Shown here piece by piece: positions 11,481 to 26,200 of a stretch of 64,000 nt of DNA (position 1 is the stretch's first letter; every line of letters begins with the position of its first letter). The DNA lies in the NCBI GenBank assembly GCA_030762935.1, contig CM060895.1, forward strand, positions 80,112,001 through 80,176,000. The letters run 5' to 3'. The translations under genes were made by a program, and so were the position numbers. Source of the stretch: Hymenopus coronatus. Lineage: Eukaryota; Arthropoda; Insecta; Mantodea; Hymenopodidae. The notes under the pieces are model-generated. The model had not been told where the DNA came from and searched no databases. It was given only the letters and a program-made list of their open reading frames with translations.

Positions 11481-14400
11481 CTGTAAAATAAGAAATAAAT
11501 TACTGAACTAGAAATTATGTATCCTAATCCTAATTATTATACAGTGGTTGCAGTATCCAGCCTGGATCTATGCTGCTGCTATTTTTTTAGTAAATGCAAA
11601 GCATTTGGGCACAATAACAAATATTGAAATAACACTAATCCTCATATGATTAAAAAAAAATTCAAAGAGCACTTAAGTCTATCAGGAAAGTGTAAATATA
11701 AAGTGTCAATGAGAGTTTCATAAAAAGAAGTTGACTATGTCAAGAAAAATCTGATGAGTTTTCAGAGGACCTCCAGTCACTGCTGTTTATTACTTTATTT
11801 ATCATGTACAATGTGCATAATAGAGAAGATATTGCATTCAACCCAAAAATTTGATACTGAGATTTCACTGGAAATATATGTTTTGAGGACCCCTGAATGA
11901 AAAAAGAGGTTATTTTTAGGAAATAGCTCAGAAGAAACACTGGTTAAACACCAAACTTGATATTTATATTCAGTATCCAAGGATTTGACATGAAAATTTT
12001 TGGAAATATCCCCACCCCAAACTATCCTTTACATGGAAGATTTTTCAACAATTTTGCCCTCTTCATTCTGGATGACTATTGCATAAATGGTAAACACTAA
12101 GAGCTAGACAAAGTTTTATTGCATATAATATGAAGGTTTTGTTAAAATGCACAATTTATGCCAAATACATTAATTCTTTTGTGGAGTAAACAATCTGAGA
12201 TATTATTCTTTCTTTTTGGATTTAATTTCTCATTAGCTATCTTTTTCTCAAATGGGAAGCAGTCATTCATTTCTTTCATCTTGGTCATGCAAAGAGAACA
12301 GAATTTCAGTGTTATCACATAGCAACCAGTTCTAAAACTATTTGACTGTGGTTTTAACCTAGCATACTCCCCAATTCCCCTAATACCTAAAAGAAAATAT
12401 GTAATTAATCCATTTCTGCTAATTTTTATCTCAATTAGCAAGAAGTATATAGAAAAATAAGCTTTTGTAAGAATAATTTATTGCAGAACAAGTGGAGAGT
12501 GTTGTGTGAATGTAATAGATCAGAATTTGTTTTTATATTGCATCTACAAATCCTTCTTGTAAAACGTTTGCAGAAATGGTTCTAATACACACTTCATTGT
12601 AGGTACAAGGGGAATACAGAGGATGCCCCATTTAAGCTCAGACGATTATGTTACCATAACAACAGCTCACTGCATGTGCCTGCAGTCTGTTGGGTCAGTC
12701 TGAGGCAAGGTTTACTTCTTAATGGCTTCAAAAGTCGCTGATTTGTGACAGGGGAAACATTGTTGGGTTTTCCAAAGCCAACTACACCCTTTTAAGTATA
12801 GTGGAAAGGTGCAAACAAAAATAATTTACCATAAGTAAGTCATGTGTGGGACGTATAACACAACTACACAAAAATGGATTCTAATCTGAGGCTCATTGTG
12901 CTAAACACTAGCAAAAAAAATCTGATGTGTACCATTCACATTACTTTCTCTACATCTCTGTAACAAATTATAGTTAAAAAGCTTATTCTTCTGTCTACAT
13001 CAAGCTAATCGAGATAAATGTTAGCAGAGAACATTGGTTCCTTATAAGTAGAAGGGAAAAAGTCTAATGTGTTCCAGTCACATGATGTCCTCTAGCTGTT
13101 TGGCAAACAAACCTTTTATTCAAAAGATTAATCTGTTATCTATATCATGCTAATCAGTCTTATTACTAGCTTCTTTGTAAGTAGAAGGGAAATAAAATGC
13201 ACAGGCTAAGTGATTGTCTTGTCCTTTAAAAGCCGATCGCTATGTGAAACAATTGAAATTCCAATATCTTTGCTTGCCACGAATAAACAAACGAGAAACC
13301 TGAAGAAAGATGTCTTCCCGTTTCAGAAAAGTTTAAGCAGCTAAAATTGAAACCAATAATCTGGAATACCTAAAAATAGTTAACTGTATTAAAGAAATGT
13401 ACATGACATAAATTGTGTTTTTTAATCAGATCTACATTTTTTGTGTGGTAAGTTTTTGTACTGTTTGCCAATTATACAAAAGTCATCAAGAATGAAGAGA
13501 TCTTCAGAGTCTATAGCCAGATAATTCAAGATATATATTTCGTTTGTCATAAAAAATGGCTTTAACATAACGTATTTCAATTAAAATCGTTAGAGCCATT
13601 TTTGAGAAAATTAAAATTATTGATAAATGTTCCATGTAAAGGGTAGTTGGGGATGGAGGGATTTTCTTGAATATCAAGTCGCCTCCTTGGATGATACCAA
13701 ACTTAAATACCAAGTTTGGTACTTAATGGTCTTTTGTTTTTGTGCTATGTCGCACACACATGCATGCACACATACAGAAATGTTTCTAAAAATGCTCTTT
13801 TTGGATTCAGGGTGTCTCAAAACATGTATTTCTGGTGAAATTCTTGGTATCAAATTTTTGGGGCAATACAAAACCTTCTGTACACATTATGTACATAATA
13901 TGTGTAGAAGAAGTAGAAATCTGATGTGTTCCATTCATATGACTTTCTCAACATCTCTGCAACAAATTATTGTTAAAAAGCTTATGCCTCTATTTACTTC
14001 ATGCAAATCGAGGAAAAATGAGCAGAAATAGCCTTATTACTTGCTTCCTTGTAAGTAGAAGCTAAATAAGAGATTACCATAGGTTAAAGTGATAGACAAA
14101 AGCTGGTTGCTACGTGACTGAAGTTTGTTTGTTTGTTTGTATGGACAACAACTGACAAATTCCTGTAAGAGAAAAGTATGTTTTTTAAAGCTGAAACCAA
14201 AAACAAGGAATATCTAAAAAATTATCAACTCCATAAAAAAAATGTATATTGCATAGATTGTGTGTTTTAACGTGCTCTACATTTTTTTGTGTGGTAAGTT
14301 TTTGTCCATCTCTTACAGTTTAGCAGTTATGCAAAATTCCATAAAATTGATCCAGAATAAAGTAGTCTTCAGAGGCTATTCCCAGAAAATTCAAGATAAC

Positions 14401-17242
14401 CATTTTATTTGTCAGGTAAATATTTTAAATATATGATATTTTAAACAAAATCGTTAGAGCCATTATTAAGAAAATCAAAATTTTCGAAAAAAGTTCCATG
14501 TAAAGAGTAGTTGCGTGTGGGGGGATTTTCTTGAAAATCTTCATGCCACATCCTTGGAAGACATCAAACTTAAATACCAAGTTTGGTATTCAACGGTCTT
14601 TACGTTTTTGAGCTATGCTGCCCACAGACACACACACACACAGACAGACAGATAGATGGACATTTTTCTAAAAATGCTTTTTTTTAGATTCAGGGGGTCT
14701 CAAAGTATATATTTCTGGTGAAATCTCGGTATTGAATTCTTAGGTGCAATACAATACCTTCTCTATACACTATGTACATAGTACGTATAGAGAAAGTAAA
14801 AAGTCGGGAGTACTTCAAGGATCAGTGCTTGCCCTACACTGGAAAACAGTAAACTCTTATGGAGATGATACATCTTTCATATATCAGAATGATTACAGTG
14901 TATTGGGGAAGTTTCACAATATCTGTTGCAGAGTAGATAAAAGTTAAACATAGATAGCATTGTATATGGTATTGCATAGGTCTAACAACCTTACAGATAA
15001 ACTAAATATAAAATTTATATTAGTATCAATTGTACTTTAGAGCAGTTGCAGAACTTTAAATTTTTAGGCATAAAAATTGATAAAAATGTAACATATAATA
15101 CACAAGTAGACACTGTGGAAAAAAAAAATGAACTTGTCAGTATATCTTTTAAAACAATTGACAAAATCACAAGCACTTATATTCTAAATATAGCTTACAT
15201 CATTTTCCGCTTTTAACATCTGGAATTGAAATTTGGGGGGGAGGGGAATTCAAGTAATACCAATATTGACAGGATATTAAAAATACACAAAAAATAAATC
15301 AAATGCACTTATAACCTTCACTATCAACAGTTCTATAGATAAATATTTATAAAACAAAAAATATAACTGGAAATAAAATTATCTTACTTGTCAAAAATAA
15401 GTAATAATTTAATATGCTCAACAAAGACTGCCATAACCATGATACAAGGAGGGCCAGTGTTTATCATAGGCTGAGCACAAATAAAACTCAAACTAATGAG
15501 GATCCTTATAAAATTGGAATAATATTTTATAAAAAGTTACCATTGGAAGTGAATAATTATATAAACAGTAAATTAAAATGTTTTTAAAATCCTACGTAAT
15601 TGAGAAGTGCCTATGTAGTATTGCAGAATTATAATATATGTACATAATTGCAATTATATGTTTGTTATAACTTCACCTCTTTTGAGTGTTACCTAAACAT
15701 TACTGACAATGCCAGATGCTCTCGTAAAGAATTTGACTGCAATATAGGTCATTAATACTGTGAGGAGGAGGAGGAGGAGGAGGAGGAGGAGGAGGAGGAG
15801 GAGGAGCAGGAGGAGGATGTGGTGGGGTTTGGTATTTTGATTGGATAAATTTATACTCAAATTTAATCATATGTTTGAGGAATATGAATTTAAGACAAAA
15901 TATGATTTTTAATGATGTCAAACTTATCTTAATGGCTCATCACAAATCCTAGGAATTAAAGTCATTCTCTGTGTTCTGGTAGTAATATGCTAGTAGCCTC
16001 TGGTTCCCAAGATCATGGGTTCAAACCTACTGGAGGGTAATAGATTTTTTGGGGGGGATATTTTGGCCCTGTGTAGTAGATTTATAGCACGTAAAAAACC
16101 TCAAGCCTTATAAAGAGCCTCTGAGCTCAATTAAGCAATCTTTCATGCCCAATATAAAATGGGATGCTGAGAACCATAGCAGTTAGAGCATTCATAAAAA
16201 AAAAACTCAGTTTCAATTTCTTAGGAATTGAAGATTCCTTATAACTTCTAAAACCAAATTACCTTCTTGGCCCAAAACTCCAATTCCTTTGACACAAGTT
16301 TCATTAATTCTGAACGAGAAAATGGCAGGAAGTATACTATTTCATTGATTCTTCCTAAAAATTCATCTCGGAGAAAATGTCTTTTCAAAATAGGATGTAC
16401 TACCTGCTCCTTGAACTGACGAGAAATGGTTATCTTTTCAGCTATTTCTTCATCATCTAAAACAAAAACAAGTGCATTTCTTCACTTTAATACTTCTTTT
16501 AAAGTATCTGTCTCTGTATGATAATTAAAATATAATAAGAACAACCCATTAGTTTGTTAATGATCAAATAGAGGATAACCATTCTATTATACTACTCATA
16601 TCACATGGAACCAATTAGCCTGCTTACATAACAAATTTATTTTTATAAACAAGATAAGCAATGTTACATTCTTCATAAATGCTAATTGAGAGAATCTGAA
16701 AAATATGTTTTATTTACATAAGTGAATAGCTGCTGGCAAAAACGCTGTAACCCTCACTTTTATAGAATGCTGGATTTTCACGTATAAATGTTGTATGTGG
16801 TAAGAGTGAGGCATGTGTGAAGTTATATTGGCAAACATGAACATTACGTTCCTTTTATCTTTTGTTTTAATTTTGCCGTGGTTCACTCAGATGCAGAAAT
16901 TTATTTGTTTTTATTGTCTCCTGAAAAAAATGGACTTTGTGGGTTACGTTTTTGCTGGCAGGTATTCAAGCGAGCTGGGTATTTGTAACACTGCATTACT
17001 GAAAAACACTTACTTGGACGCATTTTATGTGACTACATACCACAGTTACTAGCTTCTAAATCTCCAAAATTAGTGAACGTTTTATTTAATTTTAAAACAT
17101 GTATTAAAATATTAAAGTTACCGTATTGTTATACAAATAATTATTATATTATAAATATATTATTGTATAAATAATTTAAATTATTTGTTCTTTTCTTTAT
17201 TAAGTATGAATGATTTTATTAACTTTTATTTATATATATATA

Positions 17243-17275
<33 letters not shown>

Positions 17276-20200
17276 TATTTTTTATAAAACAAATAACAGT
17301 TTTTAACATACATACATACCTAACTTCCCTTCTAGCCTTTGACTTGCTATCTCTTCAGCCTCTTTTCTTAGTTGTAATCCATGTTGTGCTATCTCATCAC
17401 TAGCAAGATTGGAAGTCATTACAAATATTGCATCTTTACATTCTATGGTTTTTCCTTTGCCATCTGTCAAACGACCCTGGAAGAAACCAAAATTAAGATT
17501 TATTTTTAAAATAAAGTTCTTTGAAAATGCATTGATTAGGTATTAGTAAGTTAGCACTAAACACTGTAATACATGTTAATCTGTACTCTTCATTTTCATC
17601 AAGAAAAATTGATGTAAACTAAATGTTAAAGTTGACAGTTTAGACTTTAAACATTGTGTTTATTTAGTCTTTGAAGGATGCTTTTAGGTGCCAAGTGTAG
17701 GCACTTGGTTGGAAAACAGAATTACTCTTGAAAAATTCATTACACAAATTAAACTTAATAATAATAATAAAGCCCAATATGTACTAAGTTGTAACATTAT
17801 AAAATGCCTTTGAAGCATATCTCGAACTTTTAAGATTGCCTTGAAGATTTGTTGGAATACTCGAATCAGATGAGAAGGTTTAATGCATGTACAACTATCA
17901 TCTTATGGTAAGAGCATCCACAGATACAAACATCTCTGGTTCAAAACAGCCATAGCATTAAACTTTTTAAGTCTGATTCTACTTTTCAATTGAATTTATT
18001 CCTATTTAAAACTATACCCTCTCTCTCTGCCTTTCTCTACAGTTGTCAGATGTCAGAGCAATGTCCAAAATAACTGCTTTTATGAATCCATTTCGGCCCC
18101 CCCCCCACCCAAAATCTTTTACCCAAAAAAATCACCTTTGACATTCCAATAATATATATAGTGAAAACTGACACTTCTCATTTGTTGGGATGGTCATAAA
18201 GTCTGCCCATCAAGTGAATTAAAACGTAAACATCTCTCTCAGGATTTTGATGATGCAAAGGTAACTTGAAAAGTGAAATTTCCTTTTGGCAGAAATCACA
18301 CACATCTTTCTCTCCAAACCATTATAGAGTAATGAATGATCTGAATTTTAAAAACAACTTACTCACAGAGAAAAATAACTTTCCATACCATGGAAAAGAA
18401 ATGAGTGATCCTAATTAACGTAATGTTTTGGGTCTATATGTAAACAATAAACTGACATAGTCTACTCACACTGATCATATTATGCAAACAAATTAGTAAA
18501 TCCATTTTATACTGAGATGCTTTACAACAACAGGTGATCCTAATCTACTAAAATGCTCAATTATGAGGTTATGGGGATATATTTCCTTATTTGTCATACG
18601 GAATATAAATATGGGGAATCTGCTCAAGGGTACATCTGAACAAAACATTCATCTTGCAGAAAAAGTGCATTAGGTTAATTTTTAATTAAAAAAATTCAGA
18701 CACTTGTGTAAATATATTTAAAAAAAATAAAATGGTCACATTTTACTCACTCTATTTGCACAACTCACACTCTTACTATTATTAAAAACCATCTGAAAAT
18801 TTTGTTAGCTGAATCTACATCATTAGCCACAAACATAAATAACATAACAATGCTGTATGATGAGACCGCTAGTTGGCCTTGTCATTAGTATTACTATTAT
18901 TATTATTATTAATATTATTATTATTAATTATTGATTATTATTTAATGTACAAATAAAATATTTCTCAATATATGAAGAAAGCTAATTTGAAACAAGCGCA
19001 GATTAGGTTGTTTACGAAACTAGGTCGCTGCATAAAGGGAGATTCTTTTGAGGTAGAAAGCTGGTAAAAGTCACGTACTCCTTTATGCATGGGCGTGCAA
19101 CAGAGTAACAAGTGAAAGCGATTTGGGGGAAGCCTTAAATGTTTATTGTATTGAGGTAGTCATGTGGTGTTTATGGTGCATTATGGGTAATGAGAAATGC
19201 ATTATGGCATGCATAGAGGCCAAGTTCACGGTCTTTCTCTCCAATGGAAATGAAGCAGCCATGACCATATTTTGCTATATAAATGGTAGCTTGACAACAG
19301 TTTGACACTCAATGTCAAGTTTGATCACAAGGCACAAGGTAATACTGGTTGCTACACATAATGGGAAGGTCGGTTGTTATACACAGCATAATACTCAGTT
19401 GCTAGACACACAACGTGATGTTAAGTTATTAATTATACAAAGTAAAATTTAGTTGTCATAAATAAGAAGTTGCAGAAAGTGATAGTAAATAGAGTAACTT
19501 AGTATGTGAGACAAAGTGCTTGTTGGAATAGTTAAACGGTTCTAGTCACGAATAAAGTAAGATATCAAAGTTAAAGTGTGTTGTAATATTTAGACATAAA
19601 ACTCCTAACTACCCCCATTGTTACTCCAGTCTGGGCGAGTCAATTTTCATGTTTGCCGGACGTCAGTGGAGATTGAGCAAAGCTGAGGCAGCAATTATAG
19701 CAGATGTCGCTACAAACAGGTATGTGGAGTGACCTGCTATAAGTGATTGGTAGGGGAGTATATACATACACACACACACACTCAATATACATAATGGGAG
19801 ACACCCACACCGACACATACTTGGTGCACAACCCGATGCCTATAACAACGCAAAGACAGAAAGAAATGACTTCATCTGTTTTTTTATTGAAACAATAGAT
19901 TATTAGTTACAAAATGGCTCACTTTACCAATGCTGAATATCTTGAAGTGCTACTCATTTACTATGAAACACATCCTAATGCAACAGCTGAAGCAAGAATT
20001 TATTGAGGAAGTTTTCCAAATAGACGAGAATCACATCATAGGACATTTGTTTTCATTTGACAAATAAATCTGGATACAGGAAGTATATTTGCTCATAATG
20101 AAGGAATTAGTCAAAGAAATTGCACAAGAAGAAATCCTTCAGTTGGTTGAAGAAGATCTTGGAAGTTGCACCCATGGTATAGCTTACACACTCTCTGCAT

Positions 20201-23200
20201 ATCCTATTGGGCTGTTAAGAGAACATTAAAAGAAGTTCTCATTGATTTTCTGTTTTGTCTTGCTTTAGTTATTCACAGAGTTTTGTAATTCACAAAGAAA
20301 GCAAGTATAATCATTAAATTTAGTTTCCTCAAGCTTTTACTTATCATTATAAATAAGTGTTCCTATTAATAATTTATATAATATTATAAATGCTTCCTCA
20401 GTTCCACATTTCGTATGATTTTTTAAGTCATATTAAAATCATATGTAGTTTTCTATTTATTTGTTCATTGTCATAGCTGCAGAAGCTAAAGAATTAACAG
20501 TTAACCTGTTGAATGTGAAGTTGCTTAATTTGGTGTGTTGCAATATTGTGCAAAATCAATTGGTACAACTACTTTGAAGGGCTCAATAACCCTCATAAAG
20601 AATCATGTTTATAATCTTCATTATCAATGATGTTCTTATCTAATAATTATCTCATGTTCCTCCACTATTTCACTTGTAACATTATAACTGAAATTTTGAC
20701 ATTATTTATTGTATATTGTCCTATTTCGTATTGTTACATTCAACCAATTATATTTATGTGTTCTTGTTAATGTTTGTATTTGTTAAGCTTTGTCCATGAG
20801 GCAACCTTGCAATAAAGGAAGCTTTAAAATGAAAAAAATAAATTAAAAAAAAATGTATTAAAGAAAAACATTCAAAACAATGTGCTCTTTTGCTATTTAA
20901 AAGGATGATCATAAGTCACCTTGTATAATAAGTTGTCAACAACAATCACCGCGCTAAATGGTACAAAACACTTTCAGAATGAATTAAAAACACTTCTTCA
21001 CAGAAAAATGTTTGTATAAAAACAATGACTTGTAAATATAAGTAATTTGACTCTTATATTTATATTCTATTCAAATTATTCTTACATAAGTTTCTTATGT
21101 TATATAATTATATTTTCTTTGTACCTTATCTAAATAGTTTATTTTAAATAAATAGTTTAGTTTGTCAGAAGCTTGTACAAGTTTATTGACAGCAAATAAA
21201 GGAATTAAATTGAATACAAAAAAGTTTGCACCCTAGCTGAAATTGAACATAGGCTCCCTGGACTTATAAGCCAGTCCAATGACAACTTATGGTTACTTTC
21301 TCCTTATTTTTTCCTTATTTAGAAATGGATCTATTGCTAATTGTTTCCAGGTCTGCCATGGTATATCTTCATAAAAATTCATTTTTCTGCTCTTTTCCTA
21401 TGCATGGTTGAATTTTACAAACCTCATCAAACAACTGCAAAAGAACTGTCAAAACATCTGGATGAGCTTTATCCACTTCATCAAACAGAACTACTGCCGT
21501 AGGACATTTCTTGAGTCTTTTTGTCAACTGACCTCCATCATCATGGCCAACATATCCAGGAGGTGCTCCAATAAGTTTTGCTACCTAAAAAAAGTAAATC
21601 ACGAAAATATTCATTTAAGCATTGCACTTAATGGTAGAAATATGAAATCTATTATGATATTTAGATGTGGGATTAGTCCAGTAACTGATCCACATTATAA
21701 ACAAACCATTATTGTTGCAGTGACTCATAACCATGCATAGGCATTTCTAAGCATTCAAACAGGGCAAAAGGAAATAAGGTTAGACTGTTACTAGACCTCT
21801 GATTAGTAACTAACCAATCCCATCCCTCATAGTCTACAGAGTTTGCAAACAGCAGTCACCAGATCAGCTTTATCTACCTATTAGTGATCCTTTGTTTATT
21901 GTTTACATTCTTTGTATTCCTATATGGTTTGAGTATAGGTAACTTAAAGACAACTGTTTAAGAATTCCTATGTCTGGTCATAACATATGAAGAGTTAAGG
22001 TATCCGAGGGCTTGTATTATATCTCCGGTTAAAACCTGAGGTTTGTTAATGTGGTTATTGCTACCTTTTGGTTAAACAGGATGCCTCGCATTAAGAATGC
22101 TAGGTAATTGAAGGTTGGTTAGCCTGAAGCTAAACAGTTTTGTATGGTAGGCAACATTTTTGTGTGCGATTTCCCACCACCTAGGTGGAAAACTTGTAGC
22201 ATTAAATCTTCAAAATAAACCTTCTGATTTACGTATATAATAAAATAAACATTTTTGTTTAACTTTTCACGAATATAGATTGTTTCTGATAGTTTTATAA
22301 TAGTCGGGATGCATCCAGCAATAATACAGCATATTTCTTGTTATGATTATGATTAGTATAGGTTAGATAGCAGCACATTTCGGGTTATACTATTAGTTTA
22401 TTTCACTTTGGAATACACAGAGACCTATATTTAAAAAAGAATGATTTGCAAAGAAAAATTTGATAGAATTTTCTAAAAAGGAATACAGTTCAGAAAAATA
22501 AAAAATTGGTATTTATCAACCAAACTGTTCAGATTGTGACCATGTTTGCATTGGTAAGACCATATATCATTTGGAAACTAGAGTTAAGGAACATTATAGA
22601 AATATTAAATACAAACAGATTGAAAAAATCAGCTGTGGCAGATCATTTTTGGTCATTCAACCATTAAATAACTCCAGAAGGAAATTATTGAAATATTTAA
22701 ATGGACCCACAGATTTAATGGTATGGGAGAAAATATGAAGGTGATTCAAATATAAAGGATAACTGAATCAGAATACTGTGCAGGCAGATCTGAGCAGGAT
22801 GGTGATGTGGGGGGTTGAAGGTTGGTGTGTTAAGGAAGGGAAACCAGCTTGGTAGCTGCCTTAATAGATTTCAGCATCAGTACTGCCATGAAAGAAGAAG
22901 AGGTTCCTTGGCCTATTGCACAATGCATTATACATTTTTAACCAATGAAGTGTTAAAACTCTTTAACCCTCAGAAATTTTAACTTGTTTAAAGACAGAGT
23001 TTGGGAATACTAACTGTGCCAGACAATTTAAAGGGGGCTAAGGAATTATAGAAATAAAGGTCATGTTCAGTGCCCAAAGTAAGGTCTCACAGATGACAAC
23101 ATCCATGCCATTTGAGAGCTTATTGAAGGTGATTGCCACTGCACTGTTGAAGAAATCACATCAGAAGTGGGTGTCAGTATTGGGAGTACTCATGCTGTTA

Positions 23201-26200
23201 TCAGTGAATATCTTTGATTTAAAAAATTTAGTGCTCAATGGGTTCCAAAGTTGTTAACTGAACAACAAAAAACAAATCATGGTGTAGATTTGTGAGAGAC
23301 TTCTGAATTGATTCTGGCAAGAAGGGACGGTTTTTTGAAGCGTATTGTCTCATTTACAGGCATTGTGTGTATTAGATATTCACTATAGAGATTATTCTAG
23401 GCTGGTGACAAGAAACAGCTGCTACAGCTCACTCTAGTTACAATTCTTTCAAAGTCTTATTCTGGCTAATCTGTATTATGCTGGATAAATTGGAAACAGA
23501 TGAAAAAATATTAGTTGTTAAAAACAAATGAAATCCCAATATGCAAGATCGACTTTAATCTTGAAAGTAGAAATGGTTATTGATATACATTCCCATTCTT
23601 GTTGCTGGGCTATTGTGAAACAAAATCTGGTCTACTGCACTTCCTTCCATTTTCGTCCCTGTTTTGGTTATTGTTCTTGAGTTACTGTGAACCACCTTTA
23701 ACAAAAATTTGTATAATCTGAAAACAAATATTTGAGTCACTGCAAAAGCAGAAGAGAAATAAATTGAAAGGCCATCTATGATCTCTATCAAGACTGTCAT
23801 GAAAACTATAAAACATATGATAATGTCACATCTTAAATTTGTAACACTGACCAAGGCAACAAACAGTAGTGGACTGACCGTAATCTCTACATAGTGCCAC
23901 CAGATTACAGTGCACATTCATGTGTATTTACCGAATGCAAAATTGGCAATCTGTCTGCCTCATATTCAAGAGATCCGAGTTCTCAACTGGGTGAGTTACT
24001 TGTATAAAGTTTTCTTTTCAGAATTTTTACTTAAGACGAACATTGAATAACTTTAAAGGTCTATGAACCTTGGGCTCATTTGAACATCGTTTCACACTGA
24101 TTTCATTAATTTAAAATCTAATATGACCTACCATATTAAAGGACATTACTTAAAAAAAGAAACATTTGTTTTCATGGGAAAAAGTAACAAAAAAATCAAT
24201 CCCAATAAACTGAAATCTGAATTAATGAGGGCCAGTAAATGATTCTTGTGTATATTATATGACATGGAAAGTCAGATATCAACTCTTCACATCCAATTGG
24301 CCTAAGGAAATGTGCAAAAAGTAACTAATGCATACATGATGAAGGAAACTTAGTGCCATAATTAAGTTATAATGCCATATTAAAAATAGAATAGAAATAC
24401 CCTTCCTCAAGGTGTAATTTGAGGAATATGCTGCCTTGCAGAGAAGATGGATCTTCAAAGGTTAAGGGAGACAACTCCAATAGAAAAAAGCCTGATCATT
24501 GTGCTAATTACTTTCATTGGGTTTAATTTAATGATTCCAAGGAGAAATGGTGGCTTTAGAAACAATGGATTTATTAGAAGAAGAGATTGACAGCACCTCC
24601 CTATGATGCAAGGCAAAGGGAACGAGGAAGAGGATATTTCATGTGCTAAAATAAAGCATTAATGCACATAAGCTCTTCATTTTGGTTGTAATAGATACAC
24701 AAATACAAATTTAACAAAAACTACTATCCTTTTTCATTACCTAGAATTCCTGGGTTCAAATCCTGGCTGATGCATTGACAGCTAATAAAGAATTGAATGT
24801 TTTGCTATCACAGCACAAATTCACTGATTTTGACATTATGTAACAGAACTTCATGAATTAAATAAGGATTATCTGTGCTCCATTCTATTATTCTGTGAAG
24901 GAAAATAGCCATTTAAATGGAACCATGCCTCATCTGAAAAAATTATTAAATGTAGGTCAACCATACTGTTACAGAAATTGACTCATTTTTCATCATGAAG
25001 TTGTAATTCATGAATTGTCACTCTACTGGGTTTCAATTTAAAAGTTTAGCAGCTGTACAAACAGCAGTTTTTGAAACACCCCCTTGCTGTGCAACATGGC
25101 TTCTTAGGACAGTGTTATAGCGATGGAGCAATTTCATAATTTTTTTCCTCCATTAGACCATATTATTTTTACTTCTTTAGATTTAGCAATCCTATTGTCC
25201 TTAACTTTTTAACCAGATGCCTCCCAGTGTCTATACTCAGAACTGGATAACCAGCAAATTTCTGTGTGCATGATTCTATTTCATGCATGTATCGTACATA
25301 AAAATTCTTTGTCCAAGAGTTAAATTGTTAGTGGGCATTTCAGTGGACTAATAACAAGAGAATAACACTCTTAAGGAAATCATACATAATACATGTCTTG
25401 AATAAACTTTCTCGTTTGAAATGCATAATACTCAAACTGTCTACAACACGAACACAAAGAAACGACTTAAACACAGCTGATAATGTTAATCTTAAACAGT
25501 CATTTGTTCCTAGTTACACAGCAGAAAAACACCAGTCACTGTAATTGCACTGTATTAGCTTTAATGGTGCTCTCACATATTTACAATTACATACTTAATT
25601 TTCTTGGAAACTATAAAAATAGTAAATGGTATTTAGAATATTATTAAAACTTTTTTACAGCACTCAGTTTCCTTCCATCTTGCATATCTAATATTCCATT
25701 GTTAGCATATGCTAAATTAGTACCTCATGCTTTTCCTGATATTCAGACATATCCAGTCGAATGAATCCTGAAGATTTGCCCTTGTGTATGTAGCTAGCAA
25801 GCTGTTTAGCTAGTTCTGTTTTACCAATTCCAGAGGATCCCAAAAAGAGGAAGACAAGTGGATGCTCTTCATCATACCAACCATTCTCTTTTCGTCTTAT
25901 TGCTGAAACAATAAGAAAAACCAACTAATTTATTATAATAATAATAATAATAATAATAATGATAACTTAAAATGTATTCAGTAAATTAAAGTTTGTATTA
26001 AAAAATTGTGATATCACAGCTTTGCAACAAATATATTCATCAAAATAAAAAAAAACCTATGTGTTACATTCTGACTTTCTCCACACTCTTCCACAAATTA
26101 TTATAACAACTGTTTATTCAATCTGCTTCTTGTTAATCCAGAAAAACTATTACACATTTTATTGCAGGTATAAGGAGGATACAGAAGATTAAAGGGATAG

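Noticed and set aside
15700..15921. Minus-strand frame with a poly-proline run
   Set aside because: The proline run is the translation of the (AGG)n microsatellite at 15762-15816. Nothing outside it looks coding.
21408..21740. 110-codon plus-strand frame
   Set aside because: Antisense shadow of CLPB exon 7 extending into the intron.
23555..23917. 120-codon minus-strand frame with hydrophobic segments
   Set aside because: No motif, no flanking splice or promoter evidence, codon use like the surrounding AT-rich DNA. Its ATG has no support. Probably chance.
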